A stretch of 64,000 bases of DNA from Streptomyces sp. NBC_01298 (GTDB taxonomy: Bacteria > Actinomycetota > Actinomycetes > Streptomycetales > Streptomycetaceae), in assembly GCF_035978755.1 (NCBI RefSeq), contig NZ_CP108416.1, positions 1 to 64,000 of the forward strand. Reading direction: 5' to 3'. This document shows positions 1 to 7,972 of the stretch, piece after piece. Under the pieces are notes generated by a model. That model was not told the DNA's origin, ran no database searches, and saw nothing but the letters and a program-made list of their open reading frames with translations. The stretch's first letter is position 1; the number at the start of each line of letters is the position of its first letter. The position numbers and the translations under genes are program-made.

Positions 1-310
1 GCGCTGCGCGCTTGGGACTAGAGCCCCCCGCGCTTCGCGCGGGGGGCTTCGCTGCGCGAAGCTAGAGCCCGCTCCTTCGGAGCGGGTACCTGAGCGCTGC
101 GCGCTCAGGACCGAACGGCTTCGCTTCGCTCGACGGAGGCGCCTTCGGCGCCTGCCCTTCCGCTTCGCTCCAGGGCAACGAACCGCCTCGCTTCGCTCGA
201 CGAAAGGCCCGGCTCCGCCGGGCCAGAGCCGGCCTTCGGCCAGGAGTCCTGCGCTTCGCTCCGGACTGGCTCTGGTTCCACTGCGCTCCACCACAGCGGG
301 CTTGCTCCGC
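1..310. repeat. Array of short UUCG-loop hairpins, no gene
   Basis: No convincing coding sequence is visible. The stretch is a chain of short perfect inverted repeats, many closed by a TTCG loop: positions 23-47 (11 bp arms around TTC), 68-86 (CCGCTCC-TTC-GGAGCGG core) and 137-153 (AGGCGCC-TTC-GGCGCCT). Several fit the very stable C(UUCG)G tetraloop in RNA. The phrase GCTTCGCTC recurs many times. This could be the 3' end of a transcription unit starting left of the window, or a pile-up of REP-like intergenic elements. Confidence 0.5.
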
Positions 311-455
311 AGCCCAACACCTCCCACGCTCCGCACGAGAAGTGACCCCGTTTCACGGGGTCCGGAACTCAGGCCCGTTAGCCGGGTCCACTCCGCTCCC
401 CCGCCCCCAACCCTTCCGGCTCCGCCTCCAGGACCAGCCCGCTCCGCGGGCCGCC
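253..455. repeat. Dispersed intergenic repeat, copy 1
   Basis: This stretch shares long runs with two other places in the first 3 kb. Its left part (253-365, containing GGACTGGCTCTGGTTCC and CGTTTCACGGGGTCCGG) matches 2656-2778. Its right part (about 375-455, containing GCCCGCTCCGCGGGC) matches about 1430-1503. The copies are imperfect and contain small palindromes, as in REP-type intergenic repeats. I see no transposase or coding content. The stretch from 455 to 686 also has no recognisable gene. Confidence 0.55.
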
Positions 456-686
456 ACCAGCAGACCACCCCGCACTCCCCCAGGCCCGTCCCTCCGGTCA
501 CTCAGTCCAAGTCCTCCAACCAACAGACTCCCCACACACCCAACCCAAAAGCCCGCCTATACCCCTCCTGCCAAAGGACCATCAGGAACGCAGCAAGGGG
601 ATGCCTCCACGTAGGAGGACCAGAAAGAGGCAAGATCATCCGCGACCCTAACCGCACCCAAACAGACCTGTCAGGGGGCAGCGAGT

Positions 687-1292
687 TCACTGGTGTTTCT
701 CTTCAACCAGGTACTCGATCGCGCCGACCACGTACTCACCGAGTGCGAAAGCCGTGTTGATCTCCTGATACTCCGTCCAGACCGCCGGAGCCACTGGGTG
801 TGAACCCGCGGCGTACAGCCGCAGCAGCAGCCTGAACGCCAACTCCACCGAGACCGTCCGAGCGCAGACATCAAGCACCTCCCGCAGCCCCATCGAGAGC
901 GGAGCCGCACCGACTGCACGCAGTACCCGCTCCCTCAGCTCCGGCGACCCCCACTCCGGGTCGGCCCCCTCAGGCCGGATGCTGCCGTGAGCCCGCTGCC
1001 AGTCACGGGCGACCATCTGAAAGCGGCGAAGCAGGTCACGGCCTGACTCATTCGGCTCGAACCGATAATTCTCCGCAGTCGCCGCACCCCAGAGCAGCTC
1101 GATCTGACTATCGCTCAATGCCGAGACAATGAGCAGTGAGACGTCGTACTCCAAGGCCGCGGCCCCCGCACTGTCCCCGAAACTTTCGAGGGCCACATCC
1201 CCGGCCTCCCCGACATACCCCCAGTCCTGGTGGAAATCCCCCGCCAACCGCGGCAGGCCAAAGTCAAAGGGAGTAAATCTCTCACGGGGCAT
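687..1292 (-). CDS. CdiI-type immunity-like protein
   Basis: This 201-residue protein of unknown exact role has an N-terminal segment (about residues 12-85, opening LPRLAGDFHQDW) that resembles contact-dependent-inhibition immunity proteins, whose hallmark is an F-H-Q-D-W core followed by a helical acidic segment. Known relatives neutralise the toxin tip of a polymorphic toxin. The C-terminal half (about 100-201) is predicted helical and I do not recognise it. The ATG has AGGAGA seven or so bases upstream. No toxin gene is adjacent, so it could be an orphan immunity gene. The neighbours are repeat DNA and a broken gene, which points to an accessory region outside the biosynthetic cluster. Family assignment is by motif memory only. 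Confidence 0.55.
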   Translation of the reverse strand: MPRERFTPFDFGLPRLAGDFHQDWGYVGEAGDVALESFGDSAGAAALEYDVSLLIVSALSDSQIELLWGAATAENYRFEPNESGRDLLRRFQMVARDWQRAHGSIRPEGADPEWGSPELRERVLRAVGAAPLSMGLREVLDVCARTVSVELAFRLLLRLYAAGSHPVAPAVWTEYQEINTAFALGEYVVGAIEYLVEEKHQ

Positions 1293-1364
1293 GTCTCTCC
1301 TAGATCAGAAACATCGTACGAAGCCAGCACAGGCCTGGGCCCTCGGGTGTCAGCCTGGGCCGAC

Positions 1365-1503
1365 CGCGGGGCTCCCGCGCTCCGCGCGGAACTCACCCCC
1401 GAACCACACAGTCCAGGCCCGCAGCCCATTGGACGGATCCACTCCGCCCTCCAGCGCCCTTCCGTCTCCCCCACCAGGACCAAGCCCGCTCCGCGGGCAG
1501 CCG
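1365..1503. repeat. Dispersed intergenic repeat, copy 2 (partial)
   Basis: The gene-free stretch 1293-1680 holds a partial copy of the repeat at 253-455: a GCTCCCGCGCTCCGCGCGG-type palindrome, then a 1430-1503 segment ending AAGCCCGCTCCGCGGGC that matches 375-455. The rest of 1293-1680 shows no gene beyond the ribosome binding site of the gene starting at 1681. Confidence 0.45.
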
Positions 1504-1680
1504 GCTGCAGAACAAGGGCTGGGGCTCCTGTCGTCATCCGGCCTACAGGCGCGGACACGGGTGGCGGCCCGGTCTGGTTCCTGCCTTGCGGAACTCCTGA
1601 GGCCAAGCACTGCCGACTCGCCCGGTAGCGTTGCGCTCTTCGGGTGCCGTCGGGGCCCGGAGTCCTTGAGGTGAATACCG

Positions 1681-2595
1681 ATGTCCGTTGACGAACTGCC
1701 CATCGTATGGAGCCTCTCACCCGAGGACGCCCGAGCTGGATGGCGAGCCCTGTGGTGGAGCGTCGGACCGGACAGTGAACTCGCAGTGATCCTGGTCCAA
1801 GAACGAAACCTGCGCCGTTCCCCGTACATCAAGGGCTGGATCGGCTGGCGTGTACCAGCCCCGTGTGACGGCGTGCTGGTGGTAGTCACCGACGGGGTAG
1901 AGCGCTACATAACCGTGACGGGCATAAACGAGTCGACCAATCATCTGGCTCTCCTCTCCTGGTCCCGGTTCCTGCTGACGTCGAGCCGTACCCGCCAGGG
2001 CAAGGACGGAGCCTGGGAGAACAACGCCGTTGTGTACTCACCTGGCGGCTTCCCGATGAACCACATCTGCCTCGGCGACGCCATCAACTACGTCATAGCC
2101 GACCGCGACGGTGGAGTATGGACCGCCCACGGCGACGAAGGCGTCTACGGCCACCACCCGGCATCCCGGGCCGGCCTGGCCCGCTGGAACACCGACGGCG
2201 ACCACACCTGGACTCCGCAGCACCTGCCCGTGCTGCCTCTTGGCGGCAACGCAGCCGCCACCGAAGGAACGCTAGCCTGACATGCGTGGTACAGCCCCGA
2301 AGGCGCCTTCATCACCCGGATCGACCCCACCACCGGAGAAGCGAGCAGCTGGACCAATCCGGTCAGAGACACCGACGGCATCACGGTCCGGGGCAACCGA
2401 ATGATCCTCACCCACCGCTTCCACAACCGACCCGGCGTCGAACTGAACCACGCGGAACTCATCGACGACGCCTGGGTCATCACCACGCAAAGAAAACTGA
2501 CCCTGCCCGGTCCCATGGGCATGCGCTGCACCCAAGGCCGCGACGGAGACCTCTGGCTCCGCGACGGCGACACCTGGATACGAATCTCAGCCTGA
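1681..2595 (+). pseudogene. Unknown protein gene interrupted by one in-frame TGA
   Basis: An open frame starts at ATG 1681 with GAGGTG eight bases upstream and stops at TGA 2278-2280. The same frame then continues without another stop to TGA 2593-2595. The sequence on either side reads as one protein: a Trp/Gly/Asp-rich, beta-repeat-like chain with WTAHGDEGVYGHH before the stop and HAWYSPEGAFITRID after it, ending DGDLWLRDGDTWIRISA. An undamaged gene would encode about 304 residues, and a TGG to TGA change at 2278 is the simplest cause. The product is not recognised. The repeated W and D-G turns suggest a small beta-propeller-like or sensor-type fold. Alternatives are readthrough of the TGA or a sequencing error. 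A terminator follows at 2606. Confidence 0.6.
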
Positions 2596-2605
2596 ACTCA
2601 AACAG

Positions 2606-2636
2606 CGGCAAGCCCCCCGAGCCGGGGGGCTTGCCG
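2606..2636 (+). terminator. Hairpin terminator after the interrupted gene
   Basis: Perfect 14 bp arms (CGGCAAGCCCCCCG) surround a 3-base loop, 11 bases after the second stop of the 1681-2595 frame. A terminator right there supports reading the two half-frames as one gene. Confidence 0.65.
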
Positions 2637-2655
2637 TGCTCGGCCGGGGCCCTTC

Positions 2656-2778
2656 GCTTCGCTGCGGACTGGCTCTGGTTCCGCTGCGCTCCACCAGAGC
2701 GGGCCTGCTTCGCAGGCTCCAAGGCTCCCGTGCTCCGCACGGGAGGTGAGCCCGTTTCGCAGGATCCGGGCCTTCATC
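2656..2778. repeat. Dispersed intergenic repeat, copy 3
   Basis: This copy matches 253-365, sharing GGACTGGCTCTGGTTCC and the following CTGCGCTCCACCA run, then a CTCCGCAC palindromic segment and a CCCGTTTC run. It lies between a terminator and the 3' end of the inhibitor gene and holds no gene. Confidence 0.5.
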
Positions 2779-2793
2779 CTGTGGCAGCAACGG

Positions 2794-2991
2794 CTACCCG
2801 CGTCTGGGCTCCCGAGCCACTTTGCCGTCCTTCACGAATAGCCTTACTCGCTGCTCATTGAAGTCCATCGTCACCATGCTGCCCTCCGGCACCATGTGGA
2901 CCACAATTTCCGGGCACTGCGCCTGGATCTGCTCGAGGGCCTCCTCCGCCGGCTTCCCGGTCAGCTCCGGCCACGCACGCTTCGCCTCCAT
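2794..2991 (-). CDS. Eglin c / potato inhibitor I family serine protease inhibitor
   Basis: This predicted 65-residue inhibitor would bind serine proteases in the substrate-like 'standard mechanism'. The family pattern is clear: K-x-W/F-P-E-L-x-G-K near the start (WPELTGK), a helix (AEEALEQI), PE-x-x-V, then the binding loop PEGSMVTMDFNEQRVR and a terminal G-x-V-x-x-x-P-x-x-G. Aligned with eglin c (PEGSPVTLD), the P1 residue is Met and P1' is Asp, suggesting subtilisin- or chymotrypsin-like targets. The two Arg-rich positions that brace the loop (QRVR) are kept. The ATG at 2991 has GGAGG just upstream. An in-frame ATG at 3045 would add 18 residues. No signal peptide is seen, so it may act inside the cell. 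Confidence 0.75.
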   Translation of the reverse strand: MEAKRAWPELTGKPAEEALEQIQAQCPEIVVHMVPEGSMVTMDFNEQRVRLFVKDGKVAREPRRG

Positions 2992-3109
2992 CAGCCCTCC
3001 AGAGTGACTATTCGCTTCAGGTCTCGCTCGACCGCTACGGGCCATCTGCTCTTGTCCTGCGCCGTTCCCCGAATCGTTCGGCGGAAATGCTCTTCGCTCC
3101 GCAGGCCGA

Positions 3110-3418
3110 TCACAAGCCGCTGTCGATACCCGTCACGGCCGGCGGGCCGAGCGGGGCGTCAGACTCCGAAAGGCCGGCATCCTTCAGGGCTGCCGTGACG
3201 ATCCGCATCGCATCGAGCTCAGCCTCGTACTTATCCGGGGCCTCGACCTCGAGCCGGATGGAGAAGGTGCCGTCCTCGTTCAGTGTGAGGAGACGCAGTC
3301 CCTCGTTCTCACTGACCTCCGTGTGCCGCGGGGCCAGCTTTCGTTCGACAGCAAGGGGCACGGAATCCGAAACGTCCGACACGAACGTACCGGGGACCGT
3401 GATAACAAAGCTGGTCAC
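3110..3418 (-). CDS. Hypothetical protein, 102 aa
   Basis: A small acidic protein of unknown function. It starts at GTG with AAGGAGT at good spacing and has an alternating-strand N-terminus (MTSFVITVPGTFV) followed by a Glu-rich middle (EAPDKYEAELDAMRIV). No transmembrane segment or metal motif is visible. It lies upstream of the inhibitor gene on the same strand, separated by about 120 bases, and may be cotranscribed with it. Confidence 0.55.
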   Translation of the reverse strand: MTSFVITVPGTFVSDVSDSVPLAVERKLAPRHTEVSENEGLRLLTLNEDGTFSIRLEVEAPDKYEAELDAMRIVTAALKDAGLSESDAPLGPPAVTGIDSGL

Positions 3419-3849
3419 AGCGACTCCTTACACCAGGTGAAATTCCAGTGCCATCCGACTGCCCCTGATTCTTCCCAGTGAACTCGCACCATGCCATCTC
3501 GGACTCGAGGACCAGCCCGCCCCACATCGCCGACAACAAACGACCAACCAAGAGCTGCCCTGTCTGATTCAAAATGGCAGTCGGATACAGACATGAACTG
3601 GTGGCTCGTAGCGAGGAGACCTCGCACTGACTAGCGAGACCATGACGCCGTGATCGCCGCGGGTCACACTTCCGTACGGCAACGCGCCAGGTGCACGGAC
3701 GCGCAGGTTCCAACCTCCTCCGCCACCGGATCCTCCTCGGATAGCACCAGCCCGCGTCACCGCCGAATGTGATCTGAGTCACTCGGTGTCACACATTCCA
3801 TCCGCCCGGCGCCTTGTGTGCGACACCCCGAGCGGACGGAGCAGAGACC
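3419..3849. other. Gene-free divergent intergenic region
   Basis: About 430 bases between the leftward small gene and the rightward oxidoreductase gene. Base composition is more mixed than in the flanking genes. The only element I can point to is the possible ECF41-type promoter at 3787. Confidence 0.5.
3787..3813 (+). promoter_or_regulatory. Possible ECF41-type promoter
   Basis: TGTCACA at 3787-3793 is followed after 16 bases by CGCC at 3810-3813. Published ECF41 promoters have a TGTCACA -35 and a CGTC -10. The -35 is exact and the -10 matches 3 of 4. It lies 37 bases upstream of the oxidoreductase start, and the ECF41 gene is next in line, which fits the usual autoregulated ECF41 target arrangement. 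Confidence 0.4.
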
Positions 3850-5037
3850 ATGACGAAGCACAGCAGCCGGACTGAAGTCATCGTGATAGGCGGCGGATAC
3901 GCCGGAGTTCTCGCGGCCAACCGCCTGACCAGCCGCGACGACGTGGCCGTGACCCTCGTCAATCCGCGTTCGGCCTTCGTCGAGCGAGTCCGCCTGCACC
4001 AGCTTGTCGCGGGGTCCGACGACGCGGTCGTCGAGTACAAGGACGTCCTGAGCGAGCAGGTCAAGCTCGTGGTCGACACCGCGACGGGCATCGACCGGCA
4101 GGCACGCACCGTCTCACTGGCCGACGGCGGCACCCTCGGGTACGACCACCTGATCTACGCAGTGGGCAGCAGCAGCGGCGCGCTGCAGGTGCCCGGCGCC
4201 GACAGGTTCGCCTACCCGATCGCGACCCTGGAGGAGGCCGAGCGGCTGCGCCAGGCCGTGGCCGCCGCGCCCGTCACCGCGGCGCTCACGGTGGTCGGGG
4301 GCGGTGCCACGGGCATCGAGACCGCGGCCGAGCTCGCCGAGGCGGGCCGCAGCGTCACCCTCGTCTGTGGAGGCCAGCTCGGCGCCTACTTCCACGCGAA
4401 CGGCCGCCGCTTCGTCGCCAAGCGGCTGGCGGCCCTCGACGTGACCGTCCTCGACGGCCCCGGCACCAAGGCCGTGTCCGTGACGGCCGACGCCGTGCAC
4501 CTCGCCGACGGCCGCGAGGTGCGCGGCCACCTGACCATCTGGGCCGCCGGCTTCGGCATTCCCGACCTGGCCGCCCGCAGCGGCCTCAGCACCGATGAGA
4601 CGGGCCGTCTGCTCACCGACGAAACCTTGACCAGCATCGACGACGATCGCATCGTCGCCGCGGGGGACGCGGCCGCGCCCTCGGGCCGCTCTTTCCGGAT
4701 GGGATGCCAGTCCGCCTCCCAGCTCGGCCCCCAGGCCGCCGACGCAGTGCTCCGCCGCATCGAGGGACGGCGGCCCGAAGCCGCCGGTGTCGACTTCCAA
4801 GGGCTGTGCGTCAGCCTCGGCCGCGGCGCCGGCATCTTCCAGTTCTCGCGCAAGGACGACACCGCCATCCGGTTCCACATCGGTGGCCGCATGGGCGCAC
4901 GCGTGAAGGAGACCGTCGTCTCCCACACCGTCAAGCAGTTCTCCGCAGAGGCGCGCAAGGCCGGCGCACGCGCCCTGAAGGCCAAGGACGACGCCGAGCA
5001 GCCGAGCGTCGAGGCCATGCCCACGCAGGTGTCGTAG
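3850..5037 (+). CDS. FAD-dependent NADH dehydrogenase (NDH-2/AIF-like)
   Basis: A predicted 395-residue cytoplasmic flavoprotein oxidoreductase with two Rossmann folds. The FAD site VIVIGGGYAGVLAA lies at about residues 9-22, the NAD(P)H site LTVVGGGATGIETAAEL near residue 155, and the second FAD contact AAGDAAAP near 275. It resembles type II NADH dehydrogenases and ferredoxin-NAD reductases, which move electrons from NAD(P)H to quinones. No C-terminal membrane anchor is evident, though the last 40 residues are Lys/Ala rich. The chosen ATG has GGAG about nine bases upstream. The next gene encodes an ECF41 sigma factor; such sigma factors commonly sit beside the oxidoreductase they control. 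Confidence 0.8.
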   Translation: MTKHSSRTEVIVIGGGYAGVLAANRLTSRDDVAVTLVNPRSAFVERVRLHQLVAGSDDAVVEYKDVLSEQVKLVVDTATGIDRQARTVSLADGGTLGYDHLIYAVGSSSGALQVPGADRFAYPIATLEEAERLRQAVAAAPVTAALTVVGGGATGIETAAELAEAGRSVTLVCGGQLGAYFHANGRRFVAKRLAALDVTVLDGPGTKAVSVTADAVHLADGREVRGHLTIWAAGFGIPDLAARSGLSTDETGRLLTDETLTSIDDDRIVAAGDAAAPSGRSFRMGCQSASQLGPQAADAVLRRIEGRRPEAAGVDFQGLCVSLGRGAGIFQFSRKDDTAIRFHIGGRMGARVKETVVSHTVKQFSAEARKAGARALKAKDDAEQPSVEAMPTQVS

Positions 5038-5126
5038 CCCCTGGATCAGGCGGCCCAGGTGCCACCCGCTCCCCCATACACGGACCCGTGGGACGGACCG
5101 CGATGAAAGCAATGGAGGATTCGAGG

Positions 5127-6023
5127 ATGCGAGACCACATCGATGACCCGGCGACCGACGCCTTCGTAACCCACCGCAATCTGCTCTTCACCGTGGTGTA
5201 CGAGATCCTCGGCTCGGCGACCGACGCCGAGGACGTCCTCCAGGAGACCTGGCTGCGCTGGGCCGAGGTCGATCTGGCACAGGTCAACGACCAGCGCGCG
5301 TACCTCGTCCGCGTGGCGACCCGGCGGGCGCTCGACCGGCTGCGGGCTCTGCGGCGCCGCAAGGAAACATACGTCGGCTCCTGGCTGCCCGAGCCGCTGC
5401 TCACCTCGCCGGACGTCGCCGAGAACGTCGAGCTCGCCGAGAGCCTGTCCATGGCCGTGATGCTCGTCCTGGAGACCCTCTCGCCCACAGAGCGGGCGGT
5501 GTTCGTCCTGCGCGAGGTCTTCGACCTCGGCTACGACGAGATCGCGGAGGCGGTCGGCAAGACCCCCGCCACGGTCCGCCAAATCGCCCACCGCTCCCGC
5601 AAGCACGTCGACGCCCGGCGTCCTCGAGAAGTGGTCTCCCCGAGCCAGGTCCGGGCCGCCCTCGCGTCGTTCCAGCACGCTGTGGAGACCGGCGACCTGC
5701 AAGGCGTGCTCGACGTGCTCGCCCCCGACGTCGTCCTGATCAGCGACGGCGGCGGCGTCAGGAGCGCCGCGCTGCGGCCCGTCGAGGGCATCACGAAGGT
5801 GATCCAGCTCCTCTTGGTCAGCCTCGGCGACAAGGAAGGCACGCTCACCAGCGAGCCCACCACCGTCAACGGCGACCCGGCGCTCCTCCTGCTCGTCGAC
5901 GGCGAGATCGACAGCGTCATGGCGATCCGTCTCGAGGACGGCCTCGTGATCGGCATCTACGTCGTCCGCAACCCCGCCAAGCTCACCCACCTCGCCGACG
6001 CCACACCACTCACTCTGAACTGA
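5127..6023 (+). CDS. ECF41-family RNA polymerase sigma factor (SigJ-like)
   Basis: A predicted 298-residue sigma factor. Region 2 (about 10-75) carries the DAEDVLQETWLRW helix, and region 4 (about 110-165) carries LSPTERAVFVLREVF and the helix-turn-helix EIAEAVGKTPATVRQIAHR. A SnoaL-like C-terminal domain (about 175-295) follows, as in ECF41 proteins, which use this extension instead of an anti-sigma factor; the expected D-G-G-G element is present (ISDGGGVRS). The ATG at 5127 is preferred because GGAGGA sits seven bases upstream; ATGs at 5103 and 5112 are in frame. The oxidoreductase gene directly upstream is the likely target. Signal and regulon are unknown. Confidence 0.85.
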   Translation: MRDHIDDPATDAFVTHRNLLFTVVYEILGSATDAEDVLQETWLRWAEVDLAQVNDQRAYLVRVATRRALDRLRALRRRKETYVGSWLPEPLLTSPDVAENVELAESLSMAVMLVLETLSPTERAVFVLREVFDLGYDEIAEAVGKTPATVRQIAHRSRKHVDARRPREVVSPSQVRAALASFQHAVETGDLQGVLDVLAPDVVLISDGGGVRSAALRPVEGITKVIQLLLVSLGDKEGTLTSEPTTVNGDPALLLLVDGEIDSVMAIRLEDGLVIGIYVVRNPAKLTHLADATPLTLN

Positions 6024-6392
6024 CACCCGTACGTCGGCAATCGGCCCGTCGTAGACCTGCGCGAGGGCGGCCTGCTTCCTGCCTCCCCGCTGAACCCGGG
6101 CACGGGAAGGAAGTCGGGGCACCTAGCGTCTCGGTGAAGGCCGGCATCGCCGCCCACGATTCCCGCCCGGTGGCAGTTGGTCGGCGGAGCTCCCCGTTCC
6201 GCCATCCAGGATCGGCTGGAGGCCGGTGCAGACCGACTGGAGACAGAGGCGGTTTGTATCGTTCGTCCACGCGGTGGCGGCCATTCCGCCGCGGCATGCC
6301 ATTTTTTACACGCGCTCCGCCGCGCCCGGGGGCCATGATCACGCCGCCACCTTCACTGGTGGCCAATCCACCCGTGATCAGGGAGTCCAGTC
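6024..6392. other. Gene-free intergenic region
   Basis: About 370 bases with no supportable gene. The right end should hold the promoter for the haloperoxidase-like gene at 6393; I cannot pick a convincing -10/-35. Confidence 0.4.
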
Positions 6393-7847
6393 ATGCCCGA
6401 GAACATCCGCACCACTCGACGCCGCACGACGCTCTGGCGCCGGGCGCTGGCGACCACCGCCGTCCTGGCTGCCACGGGATCCATCCTCGCCGCAGCCCCG
6501 CAGCCCGCTCAGGCGGCGATTCCGGCGCAGTCCATAGCCGACCCCGTGCACTACTGGAACGACGTCCTGCAGGGCGTCTTCCGCAGAGCGGGCGGAGGCC
6601 CGGTCCCGATGGCCCGCGCGGCCGCGATGATGAACGCCGCGATCTACGACGCGGAGTCCTCCTACCAGCTCAAGTGGAAGGGGCGGGTGACCTCCGAGGC
6701 CTACATCCACGCGGAGGCGTACGCGGGCTGGGTGGAGGGGCCGGACGAGGAGGAACGCGTCATCGGGCGTACCGCGTACAACATCCTGCTCAACCTCTAC
6801 GGCGTGAACCGGCCCGACAAGAACTCGCCCGACTTCACCGCCTACCTCGACCAGCGGTTCCGCGACCGCTTCGGCAGCGAACCGACCGGCGGCGACCTGC
6901 TGGACATCACGATCGTCAGCGGGATGGTCAACCAGATGATGAACGCCCGCGCCGGGGACGGTTCGGATAGCAAACAGCTCTACGTCGGCGACAACAAGCC
7001 GGGTTCCTGGCGGCCCACCAGCTACCCCGACATGGTCGACCCGAAGTGCCAGTCGGACGCCGACGCGGTCAACCCGTTCTGGGGCCAGGTCAAGCCCTTC
7101 TCGCTGAGCTCCGGCTCGCAGTTCCGGCCCACCACTCTCGCGCAGTTCGGTACGTACGAGAACCTCGTGGCGAGCCCCGAGTACAAGGCCCAGGTCGAGG
7201 CCGTGCGCACGGCCGGCGCCGACAAGCCCACGGCCGCCACCCCGGTGATCAACCGGACCCCGGACCAGCTCAACGCGGCCTGGTTCTGGGCCAACGACAA
7301 CGACGGAACGTACAAGCCTCCGGGCCAGATGCTCCAGGCCACCCGGGAGGTCGCCAAGGCCCGCGGCCTCGGGGTCTACGCGAATGCCCGCCTCTTCGCG
7401 CTGGTCTCGATCGCCATGGCCGACACCGGCATAGCCGTCCGCGACGCCAAGTTCGCCACCCCCATCGACCTGTGGCGGCCCGTCTCGGCGATCCGCGAGG
7501 GCGGCCTCGACCCGCAGTGGAAGCCGCTCCTGAAGAGCCCGACGGGCGTCAACGTCAGCCCGTGCTTCCCCGCCTACGTCTCCGGGCACGCCTCCTTCGG
7601 CGGCGCCTGGGCCGGAGTCATGAAGCGCTACTTCGGCAGCGACAACCTCTCCTTCGACCTCACCACCGACGACCCGCAGGCCCCGGTCAAGACCCGCCAC
7701 TTCACCAGCTTCAGCGCCGCCGGCAAGGAGGACGCCGACAGCCGCATCTGGCTCGGCGTCCACTACCCGTGGGACGCCACCGACGGCCTCGCCATGGGAG
7801 ACAAGATCGCCAACCAGGTCTTCACCACCAAGCTCCGCACCCTGTGA
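6393..7847 (+). CDS. Exported PAP2-superfamily vanadium haloperoxidase-like protein
   Basis: A 484-residue protein of the vanadium chloroperoxidase / PAP2 phosphatase superfamily. The N-terminus is an export signal (RRALATTAVLAATGSILAA, then AQA as a likely cleavage site). All vanadate-binding signatures are present: K353 and R362 in KFATPIDLWRP, S397-G398-H399 in YVSGHAS, and R451/H457 in SRIWLGVHYPWD. The His after SG is the classical haloperoxidase/phosphatase form, unlike the Ser or Phe in the four tandem enzymes at 20-27 kb, so this is a different subfamily. A GGGAG site precedes the ATG. It could oxidise halide with hydrogen peroxide outside the cell, or act as a phosphatase. Whether it belongs to the meroterpenoid pathway is uncertain. 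Confidence 0.8.
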   Translation: MPENIRTTRRRTTLWRRALATTAVLAATGSILAAAPQPAQAAIPAQSIADPVHYWNDVLQGVFRRAGGGPVPMARAAAMMNAAIYDAESSYQLKWKGRVTSEAYIHAEAYAGWVEGPDEEERVIGRTAYNILLNLYGVNRPDKNSPDFTAYLDQRFRDRFGSEPTGGDLLDITIVSGMVNQMMNARAGDGSDSKQLYVGDNKPGSWRPTSYPDMVDPKCQSDADAVNPFWGQVKPFSLSSGSQFRPTTLAQFGTYENLVASPEYKAQVEAVRTAGADKPTAATPVINRTPDQLNAAWFWANDNDGTYKPPGQMLQATREVAKARGLGVYANARLFALVSIAMADTGIAVRDAKFATPIDLWRPVSAIREGGLDPQWKPLLKSPTGVNVSPCFPAYVSGHASFGGAWAGVMKRYFGSDNLSFDLTTDDPQAPVKTRHFTSFSAAGKEDADSRIWLGVHYPWDATDGLAMGDKIANQVFTTKLRTL

Positions 7848-7857
7848 CGTGAACGGA

Positions 7858-7882
7858 GGGCGGGGGCCCTGTGCCCCCGCCC
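7858..7882. terminator. Bidirectional terminator
   Basis: Ten-base perfect arms (GGGCGGGGGC) around CCTGT, between the 3' ends of two convergent genes (stops at 7847 and 7973). Confidence 0.6.
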
Positions 7883-7972
7883 CGTCTGCCACTGACCTGG
7901 CGGTCCGGAGAGCCGACCGCTCTCAGGCCCCGGCCTGCTGCCCGGGCACCGCCGCGCACGACCGGTGAACTC

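Noticed and set aside
1..460. Repeats that might be a CRISPR array
   Set aside because: The repeats are short palindromes of different sequence with irregular spacing, not identical repeats with regular spacers, and no cas gene is present.
455..686. A tRNA or other structured RNA in the gene-free stretch
   Set aside because: I could not form a cloverleaf or recognise any conserved RNA; the sequence is unstructured and C-rich.
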